A stretch of DNA of 49,392 nucleotides. Source: Psychromarinibacter sediminicola. Its GTDB lineage: Bacteria; Pseudomonadota; Alphaproteobacteria; Rhodobacterales; Rhodobacteraceae. The notes under the pieces were generated by a model, which searched no databases, was not told where the DNA came from, and saw only the letters and a program-made list of their open reading frames with translations. The DNA lies in the NCBI RefSeq assembly GCF_029168335.1, contig NZ_JARGYC010000033.1:1-49392 (forward strand), in the 5' to 3' direction. Positions 8,735 through 17,802 of this stretch are shown one piece after another (the first letter of the stretch is position 1; each line of letters opens with the position of its first letter). The position numbers were made by a program, and so were the translations under genes.

Positions 8735-10339
8735 TCAGCGGTCCTTGACAACGTCCTCGACGCGGCTGGTCCAGACATCGACGATCACGCCGTCCACGTC
8801 GTCCTGGTAGGCCGCCGTCACCACGCGCTCCGAGAAGGGCTGGATCGACATCACCAGCTCGTCCATGTACCGCTGGATGTCGTGGTACATCTGGATCTGC
8901 TCGCCGGTGTCGCCCTCGATCAGCGCGTTCTCGATCATCGTGTTGAGCTCTTCGTCATAGAAGCTCGTCCGCCAGCCCTGGAAGTTGGTCAGCCCGGCGT
9001 CCTGGCTGTTGTCCGGGTTGTAGGCCAGCGCGCGCAGGTTGCTGTCGGGGTGGGGCAGGCGCCCGCCGCCGCCACGACCCACGAGCAGCTCGAAATCGCG
9101 CTCGCGCATCGCGCCGTAGATCTGGCCGCCGTCGCCGGTGATGATCTCGGCATCTATCCCCGCCTGCGCCAGCGTTCCCTGGATCGCGGTGGCGCTGTCG
9201 AGGAACTGCTGGGTCGAGATCACCCGGATCGTGGTGTCGAACCCGTCCGGATAGCCCGCCTCGGCCAGCAGGGCCTTGGCCTTTTCGACGTCCAGCTCGT
9301 AGTCGGGTTGCGGCAGCACGCCGAAGGCATGGCTGTTGATGTTGCGCTTATACTCGACCCCGAAGAACGGCATGATCGCGGTGTTGATGCCGTCGTAATC
9401 GATCAGGTAGCGCAAGGCCTCGCGGACCTTTCGGTTGGCGAACCGCTCGTCCTTCATCGAAACGGCGAGATAGTAGAAACCCGCGCTCGGCACCGTCTCG
9501 ACGGTGACGTCAGGGTTGTCCTGCAGCGCGGTCAGATCGGGCTTGGACAGCGAATAGCCGATGTCGATGTCGCCCTGCTCCAGCGCCAGGCGCTGCGACT
9601 GCGATTCCGGCATGTGGCGCATCAGGACGCGTCGCATCTCGGGCGCGTCGCCCCAGAAGTTCTCGTTCCGGGTCAGGATCACGTGCTCGTTCGAGCGCCA
9701 GTCGGTAAGCACGTAGGCGCCGGAACCGGCGGAGTTGTTGGTCAGCCAGGCCTGGCCCATGTCGCCGTCCTGCTCGTTTTCGAGCACCAGCTCCTTGTCG
9801 AGGATCGAGCCCGCCCCGGCCTGGGTCAGCGTCATGATGAGCAGCTTCGGGTCGTCCTGCTGCGGCAGGTTCAGCACGAAGGTGTGGTCGTCCTGGGCGA
9901 CGAAATACTCGTCGGCCTTGTCGCTCTCGAAGCCGCGGCTCTTGAAGCCGGAGGCGGAGGCGAGGTTCAGCTCCAGCGCCCGCTTCATCGACCAGGCGAC
10001 ATCCTCGGCCGTCAGGGGATTGCCGCTGGCGAAGGTCACGTCGTCGCGCAGGTTGAAGGTGACCGACATGCCGTCTTCGGCGATCTCCCAGCTTTCCGCG
10101 ATCCGCGGTTCCAGCTCCTTGGTCTCGGGATTCAGCTCGGCCAGGGCATCGTAGACGTTGTTCAGGATCTGAACCGTCTCGCCCCCGGTGATCGCGGCCG
10201 GATCGAGGGTCAGCACGTTGTTCAGCGTCATCGCGATGACCAGCTGGTCGTCGGGCGTCTCGGCCCAGGCGTCGGTGGTGGCCATCGGCGTGGCCAGAAC
10301 CAGCGCGCCGAGCGCGGCGGATGCAAGAAGATGTTTCAT
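8735..10339 (-). CDS. Periplasmic solute-binding protein, SBP family 5 (peptide type)
   Basis: This 534-residue secreted protein of the SBP_bac_5 family has a signal peptide (MKHLLASAALGALVLATPM, cleavage near AWA-ET). Typical blocks are LDPAAITGGETVQILNNVYDAL, PRIAESWEIAEDGMSVTFNLR and FADRKV-type FANRKVREALRYLIDYDGI. The ATG at 10339 is chosen because GGAGG lies just before it and the signal sequence follows; a longer in-frame ATG lacks both. It is expected to hand substrate to the DppBC-type permeases. The neighbouring uronate dehydrogenase and enolase-superfamily dehydratase suggest an acid-sugar or oligouronide ligand, which is inference. Confidence 0.92.
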   Translation of the reverse strand: MKHLLASAALGALVLATPMATTDAWAETPDDQLVIAMTLNNVLTLDPAAITGGETVQILNNVYDALAELNPETKELEPRIAESWEIAEDGMSVTFNLRDDVTFASGNPLTAEDVAWSMKRALELNLASASGFKSRGFESDKADEYFVAQDDHTFVLNLPQQDDPKLLIMTLTQAGAGSILDKELVLENEQDGDMGQAWLTNNSAGSGAYVLTDWRSNEHVILTRNENFWGDAPEMRRVLMRHMPESQSQRLALEQGDIDIGYSLSKPDLTALQDNPDVTVETVPSAGFYYLAVSMKDERFANRKVREALRYLIDYDGINTAIMPFFGVEYKRNINSHAFGVLPQPDYELDVEKAKALLAEAGYPDGFDTTIRVISTQQFLDSATAIQGTLAQAGIDAEIITGDGGQIYGAMRERDFELLVGRGGGGRLPHPDSNLRALAYNPDNSQDAGLTNFQGWRTSFYDEELNTMIENALIEGDTGEQIQMYHDIQRYMDELVMSIQPFSERVVTAAYQDDVDGVIVDVWTSRVEDVVKDR

Positions 10340-10404
10340 TTTGGTCCTCCCTTTGAGATTTGCGGTTGTGGTCGGGCCCCGCTGTCGCAGGCCCGGAACC
10401 GGGA

Positions 10405-11553
10405 TCACGCGATCCGGTTATCTTCGATGAAGTCGAAGTCGATCTCGTCGCCCAGACCCGGACGGTCGGGCACATGGACGAGGCCCTGTGCGTCCATCGG
10501 GTCGGAAAGCGACGTCAGGTAGTCGAAGCCGTCATCGTAGTCGAGGAACGGATGCAGCAATCCGCGCTCGTACCAGCGGCAGTTCCTGGACGCCGCGACG
10601 ACATGAAGGTTCGGCGACTGGTTGCCGTGGACCTCGCAGTCCATGCCGAACCCTTCGGCCAGGCGCATGGTCTTCAGCGCGGGCGTCAGCCCGCCGACAT
10701 CGCTGACCCCGGTTCTGAGGATGTCGCAGGCGCCGGCCGCGGCCCAGTCCCCCCGCGCCATGTGCTTTCCGGCGGCGCTTTCGGGGCCGAGGACGGGGAT
10801 ATCGAGGTTGTCGGCCAGCCACCTGTAGGAGGCCATGGACTGCTCGTCCATCGGCTCCTCGATCCAGTCGAAGCCGAGCTTTTCGAGCCCCTTGCCCAGT
10901 TTCAGCGCGTCCGTGCGGGAATACCAATGGAAGGCGTCGATCATCAGCGCGATCCCGGGGCCCACGGCCTCGCGGACGGCGGCGCAGGCCTTGAGGTCCA
11001 TCTCGACATCGGGTGCCCAGCTGACCGGCGGCATCCAGGTGTGCAGCTTGATGCCCTTGTATCCGCGTTCGACCAGGGCTTCGGCAAACCGGGCGTAATC
11101 CTCGGGCGTGGCCAGCCCGCCCTCCATCTCGTCGCCGCACATGATCGAGCCATAGGCGGGAACCGCGTCGCGCCAGCCGCCGATCAGCTTGTAGACCGGC
11201 TGTTTCAGGGCGCGGCCCGCCAGGTCCCACAGCGCGGTATCGACCGCCGCCAGCGTCCGGTCGGTCAGCTGCGCCGCCGAGCCCCGCTGCCAATGGGCCA
11301 GCTCGTGCCACAGCCGCTCGCGGTCGCGGTGGTCCTGTCCGATCAGCACCTTGCGGACGAACTTGTCGATCACATGGTCGCGCAGCACTTCCGGCGGGGC
11401 GAAGGCATAGCCCTCGTCGCCATCCTCGGTCCGGAGCGTCAGGATCGCCAGCGCGACCTTGTGCGGCGGGCCGGGATGCGCATGGCCGGCTTCATCCGCG
11501 TGGCGGCGCGTCGTGTGCCGGAATACCCGAACAGAGACATCTGTAATCAGCAC
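10405..11553 (-). CDS. Enolase-superfamily acid-sugar dehydratase (mandelate racemase group)
   Basis: The 382-residue enzyme has the capping domain (about 1-130) and the TIM-like barrel of the mandelate racemase/muconate lactonising group. Visible active-site residues are Lys169-x-His171 (GIKLHTW), metal ligands Asp206 (MIDAF), Glu232 (WIEEP) and Glu258 (GPES), and a His-Asp pair, Asp285 (VSDVGG) and His309 (EVHGN). KxH plus a His-Asp dyad is seen in acid-sugar dehydratases rather than in cycloisomerases. The GTG at 11553 is preferred: GGGGGGAAG precedes it, and the longer ATG frame would run through the operator region. It is the first gene of the importer-udh operon. Galactarate, glucarate or a sugar lactone-derived acid are possible substrates. 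Confidence 0.82.
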   Translation of the reverse strand: MLITDVSVRVFRHTTRRHADEAGHAHPGPPHKVALAILTLRTEDGDEGYAFAPPEVLRDHVIDKFVRKVLIGQDHRDRERLWHELAHWQRGSAAQLTDRTLAAVDTALWDLAGRALKQPVYKLIGGWRDAVPAYGSIMCGDEMEGGLATPEDYARFAEALVERGYKGIKLHTWMPPVSWAPDVEMDLKACAAVREAVGPGIALMIDAFHWYSRTDALKLGKGLEKLGFDWIEEPMDEQSMASYRWLADNLDIPVLGPESAAGKHMARGDWAAAGACDILRTGVSDVGGLTPALKTMRLAEGFGMDCEVHGNQSPNLHVVAASRNCRWYERGLLHPFLDYDDGFDYLTSLSDPMDAQGLVHVPDRPGLGDEIDFDFIEDNRIA

Positions 11554-11592
11554 CGCTTCCCCCCGGTCGGCTCGTTCTCGTTGGCTCCAAAG

Positions 11593-11645
11593 TTGTATGA
11601 TAAATTGGTGCAAGTCAACATATAAGACGCGGCTTGTCATACAAG
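11593..11645. promoter_or_regulatory. Paired GntR/FadR-type operators
   Basis: CTTGTCATACAAG (11633-11645) is a palindrome that fits the FadR-subfamily consensus TNGT-N3-ACNA. TTGTATGATAA (11593-11603), read on the other strand, is TTATCATACAA and matches it at 10 of 11 positions. The two sites are inverted, with centres 41 bases apart (about four helical turns), allowing a loop. They lie between the enolase-first operon and the divergent GntR gene, the natural place for its control sites. A TTGACA element (11679-11684) for the rightward promoter lies close by. Confidence 0.6.
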
Positions 11646-11703
11646 CTGCGGGCGCAGGCGGGTCAGGGCCAAGTAGGCTTGACAAAAAGGGAAATGCCTT
11701 GAA

Positions 11704-11716
11704 CTGTTTGAAACAG
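11704..11716. promoter_or_regulatory. Short palindrome before the GntR gene
   Basis: CTGTTTGAAACAG is a perfect palindrome with 6-bp arms, 20 bases before the GntR start codon and about where RNA polymerase would begin from the TTGACA at 11679. It could be a further operator half or a leader hairpin. It does not fit the TNGT-N3-ACNA pattern of the two sites upstream. Confidence 0.3.
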
Positions 11717-11736
11717 CAGCGAAAGCGGGGCCGAAG

Positions 11737-12474
11737 ATGTCGGACAGCGTGAACCAGAATTCAAAGCCGTTGCGCGAATCGCTTGTCGCACAGCTTAGCG
11801 AACTTATCCGACAGGATATCGTCAGCGGCGTGGTCAAGCCGGGGGACCGGCTGCCCAGCGAGGCGGAACTGGTGCGCAAGCATTCGGTGAGCCGGACCGT
11901 CGTCCGGGAGGCGATTTCCGCGTTGCGCTCGGACGGCCTGGTGGAGGCGCGCAGGGGATCCGGGGTCTATGCGCTGGACCACACGCTCGCGCGGCAGGCG
12001 GCCTCGCTGGCGGGGCTGAATTCCGGCCGGATCGCGGGGGTCATCGAGATACTCGAGGTGCGCAGCGCGTTCGAGATGCGGGCGGCCAGCCTGGCCGCCG
12101 AACGCCGATCCACCGCGCAGATCGAGAAGATCCTGGCCGAGCACAAGAAGGTGTCGACCCTGTTCCGCGAGGGCGCGCCGACGCGGGAAGCGGATTTCCA
12201 GTTCCACTATGCCATCGCGGAAGCGTCGCAGAACTCGCTGTTTCCCCAGATTCTGCAACTGATCCGGCCGGGAATGGTGCCGCGCACCGAGCTTGGGAAA
12301 TCCACGGCCGGTCCCGCCTATGCCCAGAACCCCGCTCTGCCCGAGGAGCACAGGCGGATCGTCGAAGCGATCATGGATCAGGACCCCGAGGCCGCCGAAA
12401 AAGCGATGGCGGACCACCTCGAAGGCAACCTGCGCCGCTACCGCGCGGTCCTGCGCGAGAGCATGGAAGTCTGA
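11737..12474 (+). CDS. FadR-subfamily GntR transcriptional regulator
   Basis: The 245-residue protein has a GntR winged helix (about residues 12-80: LIRQDIVSGVVKPGDRLPSE, then SRTVVREAISALRSDGLVEA) and an all-helical FCD effector domain (about 100-235). Metal-ligand positions of the FCD fold are visible: Asp and His in EADFQFHYAI and the later histidines in EEHRRIVEAI and MADHLEGN. FCD regulators bind small organic acids, often uronates, lactate, gluconate or related sugars acids. It is divergent from the acid-sugar operon and probably represses it. Confidence 0.93.
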   Translation: MSDSVNQNSKPLRESLVAQLSELIRQDIVSGVVKPGDRLPSEAELVRKHSVSRTVVREAISALRSDGLVEARRGSGVYALDHTLARQAASLAGLNSGRIAGVIEILEVRSAFEMRAASLAAERRSTAQIEKILAEHKKVSTLFREGAPTREADFQFHYAIAEASQNSLFPQILQLIRPGMVPRTELGKSTAGPAYAQNPALPEEHRRIVEAIMDQDPEAAEKAMADHLEGNLRRYRAVLRESMEV

Positions 12475-12543
12475 CCGGCACGCGCTAGATCGGCCGGACC
12501 GACACGGCGCGCAAGGGCGCGCGACGTGACGTGCCCGTGTTCC

Positions 12544-14085
12544 TCAGTCGACGGTCGATCCCTCCGAGTCCTTCGTCATCCGCATCCGCCGGCGCAGGAT
12601 GCCCCCGACGAAGATCGGCAGGACGAACCCGACGACGGCGATGGTCCACAGGATTATCGTCAGCGGCGAGGAGAGAAGGACCGAATAGTCCCCATCGGCG
12701 ATATTCACGGCGCGTCGGAAATTGACCTCCATCTCGTTGCCGAGAAGCGTGCCCAGGATGATCGGCACCAGCGGCACGTCGAGCTTGCGCAAAACCCAGC
12801 CCATCACCCCGAAGCCGACCATGACCATCAGGTCGAAGCTGGAGCCGGAGATGCCGTAGATCCCGACGAAGGAGATCATCGCCACGATCGGCATCAGGAT
12901 CCGGGGCGGAACCAGCAACACGCGGGTGAACAGGCCGACCATCGGGATGTTCATCGCCAGAAGCATGAAGTTCCCGATGAAGAGCGCCGCGATCAGACCC
13001 CACACGACGTCCGGGTTCTGGGTGAAGAGCAGCGGGCCGGGCGTGATGTTCAGCGCCAGAAGCACGGCCAGCAGGACGGCGGTCGTGCCGGAGCCGGGCA
13101 CGCCCAGCGCCAGCATCGGCACCAGCGCGCCGCCGGCGGCCGCGTTGTTGCCGGTCTCCGGCGCCGCGACGCCGCGCGGATCGCCGGTGCCGAAGGTCTT
13201 CTCCCGGTCGACCAGCCGCTTTTCCATCGAGTAGGAAATGAACGAGCCGAGCGAGGCGCCCGCGCCCGGCAGCACACCGGCGACGAAGCCCAGCACCGTG
13301 GTGCGGCCCATGGTGGGAATGCAGGAGCGGATCATGCTCCAGGAGGGCACGATGCGGCCGATCTCCATCCTGGGCCGGTTCGAGATATCGCGCTCGGTGC
13401 CGCGGTGTTCGAGGAAGATGAACACCTCGGACAGCGCGAAGAGACCGACGATCGCCACGAGAAAGTCGATCCCGTCGTAGAGATGCACCTCGCCGAAGGT
13501 GAAGCGCGGCACACCGGTCTGGGTGTCGACGCCGATCATCGCGAGCCCCAGGCCCAGGGCCGCGGCAAAGGCGGATTTCGCCTGGTTGGTGGACGAGATG
13601 CCGCCCAGCGTGGCGAAGGCCAGCGCGAAGAGCGCGAAATACTCCGCCGGGCCGAACAGCAGCGCCACCTTGACGAGCTGCGGCGCCAACAGGACCAGCC
13701 CCCAGGTGGCGAAGAAGGCGCCGACGAAAGAGGCGACGCCGGACAGCGCCAGCGCCTCGCCGGCGCGGCCCTTCTGCGCCATCGGATAGCCGTCGAGGCA
13801 GGTCATCATCGCCGGCTCGTCGCCGGGGATATTCAGCAGGATCGACGATATCCGCCCGCCGTACATCGCGCCGTAATAGACGCTGGTCAAAAGGATCAGC
13901 GAGGGCGTCGCGCCCAGGCCGAGCGTGAAGGCCAGCGGGATCAGGATCGCGACGCCGTTCGACGGGCCGAGGCCGGGCAGGGCGCCCATGATCGTGCCGA
14001 GAAAGCAGCCCATCAGCGCGAGCGCGAGGTTCTGCCAGGTGAGGGCGACGGCGAAACCGTCGCCGAGTTGGGACATCAGTTCCAT
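12544..14085 (-). CDS. tctA: Tripartite tricarboxylate transporter, large permease
   Basis: This 513-residue membrane protein of the TctA family forms the transport pore with about 11-12 spans. Family motifs are present: GALPGLGPSNGVAILIPL near the N-terminus, YYGAMYGGRISSILLNIPGD, and PETGNNAAAGGALVPML with GVPGSGTTAV in the second half, showing the internal duplication. It starts 10 bases after tctB with GAGGAGAC upstream. It works with TctB and the periplasmic TctC; members carry citrate and other di- and tricarboxylates, phthalate-type acids or sugar acids, so the cargo is not fixed by sequence. Confidence 0.95.
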   Translation of the reverse strand: MELMSQLGDGFAVALTWQNLALALMGCFLGTIMGALPGLGPSNGVAILIPLAFTLGLGATPSLILLTSVYYGAMYGGRISSILLNIPGDEPAMMTCLDGYPMAQKGRAGEALALSGVASFVGAFFATWGLVLLAPQLVKVALLFGPAEYFALFALAFATLGGISSTNQAKSAFAAALGLGLAMIGVDTQTGVPRFTFGEVHLYDGIDFLVAIVGLFALSEVFIFLEHRGTERDISNRPRMEIGRIVPSWSMIRSCIPTMGRTTVLGFVAGVLPGAGASLGSFISYSMEKRLVDREKTFGTGDPRGVAAPETGNNAAAGGALVPMLALGVPGSGTTAVLLAVLLALNITPGPLLFTQNPDVVWGLIAALFIGNFMLLAMNIPMVGLFTRVLLVPPRILMPIVAMISFVGIYGISGSSFDLMVMVGFGVMGWVLRKLDVPLVPIILGTLLGNEMEVNFRRAVNIADGDYSVLLSSPLTIILWTIAVVGFVLPIFVGGILRRRMRMTKDSEGSTVD

Positions 14086-14095
14086 TGGGGTCTCC

Positions 14096-14527
14096 TCAGA
14101 AACCGAAGGGGCCGCGGGCCAGGCTGAGGCCGAGCAGCAGCCGGAAGATCACGTAAATGCCGACCGAGGTGCTCACGCCGATGATCACGCTTTGCAGCGG
14201 AGGCGACCCGAGGCGCCAGGTCAGGTAGGCCGCCGCGACGGCGGTCGAGATGACAAAGCCCAGCTCGGGCAGGACCTGCGCGTAGGCGAACATCACCGCC
14301 GCGGCGAGGCCGATCTCGGCCAGGTGGCCCATGCGCGGCCAGCTGGGTTCCGGGTCGGGCTTGAGCAGAAAATACAGCGAGGCGAGCGTCATCACGGCGG
14401 CGATGACATAGGGAAACACCTTGGGCCCCACGGCATCGGACAGAAAGCTCTCCTGGATGACGGACGCCTGCCAGGCGAAGAAGATGGCAAGGATCAGGCC
14501 GATCCCGCCGAAGATACGGTCGCTCAT
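14096..14527 (-). CDS. tctB: Tripartite tricarboxylate transporter, small permease
   Basis: The 143-residue protein has four predicted membrane spans, the usual size and topology of TctB. It sits between tctC and tctA, as in the classical order. GGGAGGCG precedes the ATG at 14527. Family sequence conservation is weak; the call relies on topology, size and position, together with the SVIQESFLSDAVGPKVFPYV segment typical of TctB. Confidence 0.92.
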   Translation of the reverse strand: MSDRIFGGIGLILAIFFAWQASVIQESFLSDAVGPKVFPYVIAAVMTLASLYFLLKPDPEPSWPRMGHLAEIGLAAAVMFAYAQVLPELGFVISTAVAAAYLTWRLGSPPLQSVIIGVSTSVGIYVIFRLLLGLSLARGPFGF

Positions 14528-14605
14528 GCGAACGCCTCCCGACTGCAGTTGGCATGCGGAGGCGCCCCCGGCCAGACCCGGAGGCGCCAGGGTGACGTCA
14601 GACCG

Positions 14606-15598
14606 TCACTGCAGGATGCCGATCTCGCGCGACAGCTCCTGGATGCTCTGGACCGAGTCGGCGACGAAGGTCTGGAACTCCTCGCCCTGCAGGTCGAGCG
14701 GCGCCAGGCCGTTGTTCTCCATCACCGTCTTCCACTCGTCGCTGTCGTAGAGCGTGGCGATGCGGTCGACCCAGTAGTCATAGGCGGCGTCGCTCATGTT
14801 GCCGGGGGCATAGAAGCCGCGCCAGTTCGCGCCGATCGCGTCGATGCCCTGCTCGCGCGCGGTGGGGAACTCGGCGAAATCGCCTTCCAGCCGCTCGGGC
14901 GCCAGCACCGCGAGCACCTTGATGTCGCCGGATTCGACGAAGCCCCGCGCCTCGGACAGATCGCCGGTGAAGGCCTGGAGCGAGCCGGCCAGCAGCTGGG
15001 TCACCGCCTCGCCGCCGCCGGCGAAGGCGATGTATTTCACCGAACGGACGTCCTCGATGCCGGCCTCCTGCGCGGCGATCAGCACCTTCAGGTGGTCCCA
15101 GCCGCCCACGGCCGACCCGCCGCCGATCGAGATGGAGGACGGATTGGCCTTGATCTGCTCCATCAGTTCGGGAAGCGTCTCGATCTCGCTGTCGGCGGCA
15201 ACGGCGATGACGCCGTAATCCGCACCGATCGAGCCGAGCCAGCGGACCTGGTCCATGGTGTTGCCGGGATAGGCGTTCTGCGCCAGCCGGGTGGCGGTGG
15301 CCGACGAGGCCGCGATGATCAGGTCGTTCTCGTCGTTGCGCTTGTTGACGACCTCGGCAAAGGCCACGCCGCCGCCGCCGCCGGACAGGTTCACCACCTG
15401 CATGGTGGACGGGATCAGCCCGAGATCCTGCAGGGTCTTGCCCACCTGCCGGCAGGTGAAGTCCCAGCCGCCGCCCGGGTTGGCGGGGGCGATGCATTCG
15501 GGGGTCTCGGGGGTGAAGTCCTGTGCCGCGGCCGCGATGGGCGCGCAGACAAGCATGGCCGCGACGGTCAGGCCGCGCCGGATGTTGGTAAGCTGCAT
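14606..15598 (-). CDS. tctC: Tripartite tricarboxylate transporter, periplasmic binding protein
   Basis: The 330-residue protein has a signal peptide (MQLTNIRRGLTVAAMLVCAPIAAAAQD) and the TctC/Bug fold. ECIAPANPGGGWDFTCRQVG is the diagnostic ligand-loop region and the GYDVVA-type second domain follows. The ATG at 15598 has GGAGGAGA directly upstream; the longer frame does not add a plausible leader. It captures a carboxylate for TctAB. It is divergent from tctDE, whose product probably activates it. Confidence 0.94.
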   Translation of the reverse strand: MQLTNIRRGLTVAAMLVCAPIAAAAQDFTPETPECIAPANPGGGWDFTCRQVGKTLQDLGLIPSTMQVVNLSGGGGGVAFAEVVNKRNDENDLIIAASSATATRLAQNAYPGNTMDQVRWLGSIGADYGVIAVAADSEIETLPELMEQIKANPSSISIGGGSAVGGWDHLKVLIAAQEAGIEDVRSVKYIAFAGGGEAVTQLLAGSLQAFTGDLSEARGFVESGDIKVLAVLAPERLEGDFAEFPTAREQGIDAIGANWRGFYAPGNMSDAAYDYWVDRIATLYDSDEWKTVMENNGLAPLDLQGEEFQTFVADSVQSIQELSREIGILQ

Positions 15599-15670
15599 AT
15601 GTCTCCTCCACGTGTTTCTGCAGGACCGCACTTGCGGCGGCCCGACATGCGGCGACCATAGCGGCGGAAC

Positions 15671-15688
15671 CTGTCACCAACCTGTCAT
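15671..15688. promoter_or_regulatory. Pho-box-like direct repeat between tctC and tctD
   Basis: AACCTGTCA occurs twice with a period of 11 bases, giving CTGTCAC-CAAC-CTGTCAT. This fits the PhoB box layout (two CTGTCA units, 11-base period). TctD is itself an OmpR/PhoB-type regulator, so the site could be its own target; control by phosphate through PhoB is the alternative. It lies 73 bases from tctC and 71 from tctD, in the divergent promoter. Confidence 0.5.
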
Positions 15689-15758
15689 CCCCCGCAAAGC
15701 CTGTTCTTTTCCGCGCGGCGCGTGCGGGATAGAGTGCTCCGCCTAGGGGGAGACGCGG

Positions 15759-16433
15759 ATGCGCATTCTGATCGTCGAAGACACCGCCGATGTCGGGGAT
15801 GCCGTCGTGGCGAGCCTGGAGCGCGCGGGATTCGCCTGCGATCTCGCCGCGACGCTCGAAACGGCACGGGATTTCCTCGGCGTGCAGGACTATGACTGCA
15901 TCGTCCTCGACATCAGCCTGCCCGACGGGGACGGGCGCAGCCTGCTGAAGCAGCTGCGCGGCCGCGGCGACGGAACGCCGGTGCTGATCCTGACCGCGGA
16001 ATTTCAGGTGACGGCCCGGGTCGAGGCGCTGGATTCCGGCGCCGACGACTACCTCGTCAAGCCGTTCGACCTGCGCGAACTCGAAGCGCGGCTTCGCGTG
16101 CTCATCCGCCGCGAAAAGGGGCAGGCCGACAGCCAGATGCGGCTGGCCGACCTGGTATTCGACCCGGCGGCCCGTTCGGTCCATGTCGCCGAGGCGCCCG
16201 TGCACATGACCCGCCGCGAGATGGCGCTGCTGCATCTCATGATGTCCCACCGGGGTCAGCTCCTGTCGAAGGAGCGGCTGTTCGAAGGGCTGTTCTCCTT
16301 CGACCGGGAGGATGTGGGGGCGAACGCGGTCGAACTTTACATTGCCCGCCTGCGCAAGAAGCTCGCCGGGTCGCGCGCCCGGATCGAGACGCATCGTGGG
16401 CTCGGCTACCGTCTGGACGCCGACGATGCCTGA
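15759..16433 (+). CDS. tctD: TctD-type response regulator (OmpR/PhoB family)
   Basis: The 224-residue protein has a receiver domain (1-118) with the acidic pocket in IVEDT, the phospho-acceptor Asp51 (IVLDISLPDGDG) and Lys in LVKPFD, and a C-terminal winged helix (about 130-220) ending in YIARLRKKL and IETHRGLGYRL. It overlaps the kinase gene by eight bases. Position opposite tctCBA is as in the known citrate-responsive tct locus, where TctD activates the transporter. Confidence 0.93.
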   Translation: MRILIVEDTADVGDAVVASLERAGFACDLAATLETARDFLGVQDYDCIVLDISLPDGDGRSLLKQLRGRGDGTPVLILTAEFQVTARVEALDSGADDYLVKPFDLRELEARLRVLIRREKGQADSQMRLADLVFDPAARSVHVAEAPVHMTRREMALLHLMMSHRGQLLSKERLFEGLFSFDREDVGANAVELYIARLRKKLAGSRARIETHRGLGYRLDADDA

Positions 16434-17802
16434 CCCCGGCGGCGTGCGCGCGACCCTGTCGCTGAAGAGCCGTGTGGCGCTGGCCGTCGGCTCCGTCCTG
16501 GTGCTCGGCGGGGCCGTGGTGCTGGCGACCGCGCTGGCCTATGGCCGCCAGGCCGCCCGAGAGGCCTATGACCGCCTGCTGATCGGCGCCGCGGCCGATA
16601 TCGCGACCGCGATCTCGATCCGGAACGGCGTCGCGCTCGTCGACATGCCGGTCTCGGCGTTCGAACTCATGTCGCTCGCGCCGGACGACCGCATCCAGTA
16701 CCGGGTCGTCGGCCCCAACGGCACCACGCTTACCGGCGACCCGGCCACGCCGCTGCCCGACGCCTTTCCCGGCACCGAAAGCGTGTTCTACGACGGCGCC
16801 TTCGGCGGCGAGCCGGCGCGCTACGTCGCCCTGACCCGGCGCTTCGCCGAGCGCAGCTTCTCGGGGCCGGTCCGCGTTATCATCGGCCACACGCTGCTCG
16901 CCCGGCGTGACCTCGCGCGCAGCATCGCGCAGAACGCGCTGATCGTCCTGGGCGCCGCCGGGGCTGTGATGGCGCTGTTCGCGTGGCTGGCGGTCAGCCG
17001 CGCGCTGCGACCGCTGCCGCGGATAAGCGACGCCCTCGCGGCGCGCGAGCCGACCGACCTGACGCCGCTCAGACTGGCGGCCCCGAAGGAGGTGGCGGGG
17101 ATGCTCACCGCCCTCAATGGTTTCATGGCGCGGCTCGACCGCCAGAGCGTCGCGACCGGCAAGCTGATTACCGACGCCGCCCACCAGCTGCGCACCCCGG
17201 TGGCGGCGATCCGCGTCCAGGCCCAGCTTGCGGCGAGCGAGAGCGACCCGGCCCGGCGCGACCGCATCGTCGCCCGCATCCAGGACCGCGCCGCCGGGCT
17301 GGGCCGGCTTCTCGACCAGTTGCTCAGCCGGGCGATGATCATCCATCGGGCCGATACCGCGCCGGCAACGCGGCTGGACTTGCGGGACGTGGCGGTCGAG
17401 ATCGTCGAGAAGACCGACGACCTCTTCGTGCAGGCCGGGGTCGAGGTGATGCTGGACATCTCCGACCGGCCGGTCGAGGTGACCGGCGACGCGCTGTCGC
17501 TGGCAGAGGCCGGCAAGAACCTCCTGACCAATGCGCTGCACCACGGGCAACCGCCGATCCGCCTGGGCGTGACGAACGGCGCGGTGGCCTCGTTATGGGT
17601 CAGCGATTGCGGCCCCGGTCCGCCCTGGGACATGGCGCAGACCCCCGGAGAGCGGTTCGCGAAATCCGGCGTCGGCGGCGGCAGCGGAATCGGCCTGGCC
17701 ATCGTCCGCGAAGTGGCGGAGGGGCACGGCGGCCGGATCGCCATGCGTCACTCCGAGGGACAGTTCGTCGTCGCGCTCGAACTGCCGGGGCGCCCGGAAT
17801 GA
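16426..17802 (+). CDS. tctE: TctE-type sensor histidine kinase
   Basis: The 458-residue membrane kinase has span 1 (about 17-38), a periplasmic domain (40-165), span 2 (about 170-192), a HAMP-like linker, a HisKA domain with His253 (AAHQLRTPVAAIR) and an ATPase domain with the N-box KNLLTNALHHG and the G1 box DCGPG. The ATG at 16426 overlaps the end of tctD; longer in-frame starts lie inside that gene. The periplasmic domain may sense the carboxylate directly or through the binding protein encoded next. Confidence 0.93.
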   Translation: MPDPGGVRATLSLKSRVALAVGSVLVLGGAVVLATALAYGRQAAREAYDRLLIGAAADIATAISIRNGVALVDMPVSAFELMSLAPDDRIQYRVVGPNGTTLTGDPATPLPDAFPGTESVFYDGAFGGEPARYVALTRRFAERSFSGPVRVIIGHTLLARRDLARSIAQNALIVLGAAGAVMALFAWLAVSRALRPLPRISDALAAREPTDLTPLRLAAPKEVAGMLTALNGFMARLDRQSVATGKLITDAAHQLRTPVAAIRVQAQLAASESDPARRDRIVARIQDRAAGLGRLLDQLLSRAMIIHRADTAPATRLDLRDVAVEIVEKTDDLFVQAGVEVMLDISDRPVEVTGDALSLAEAGKNLLTNALHHGQPPIRLGVTNGAVASLWVSDCGPGPPWDMAQTPGERFAKSGVGGGSGIGLAIVREVAEGHGGRIAMRHSEGQFVVALELPGRPE

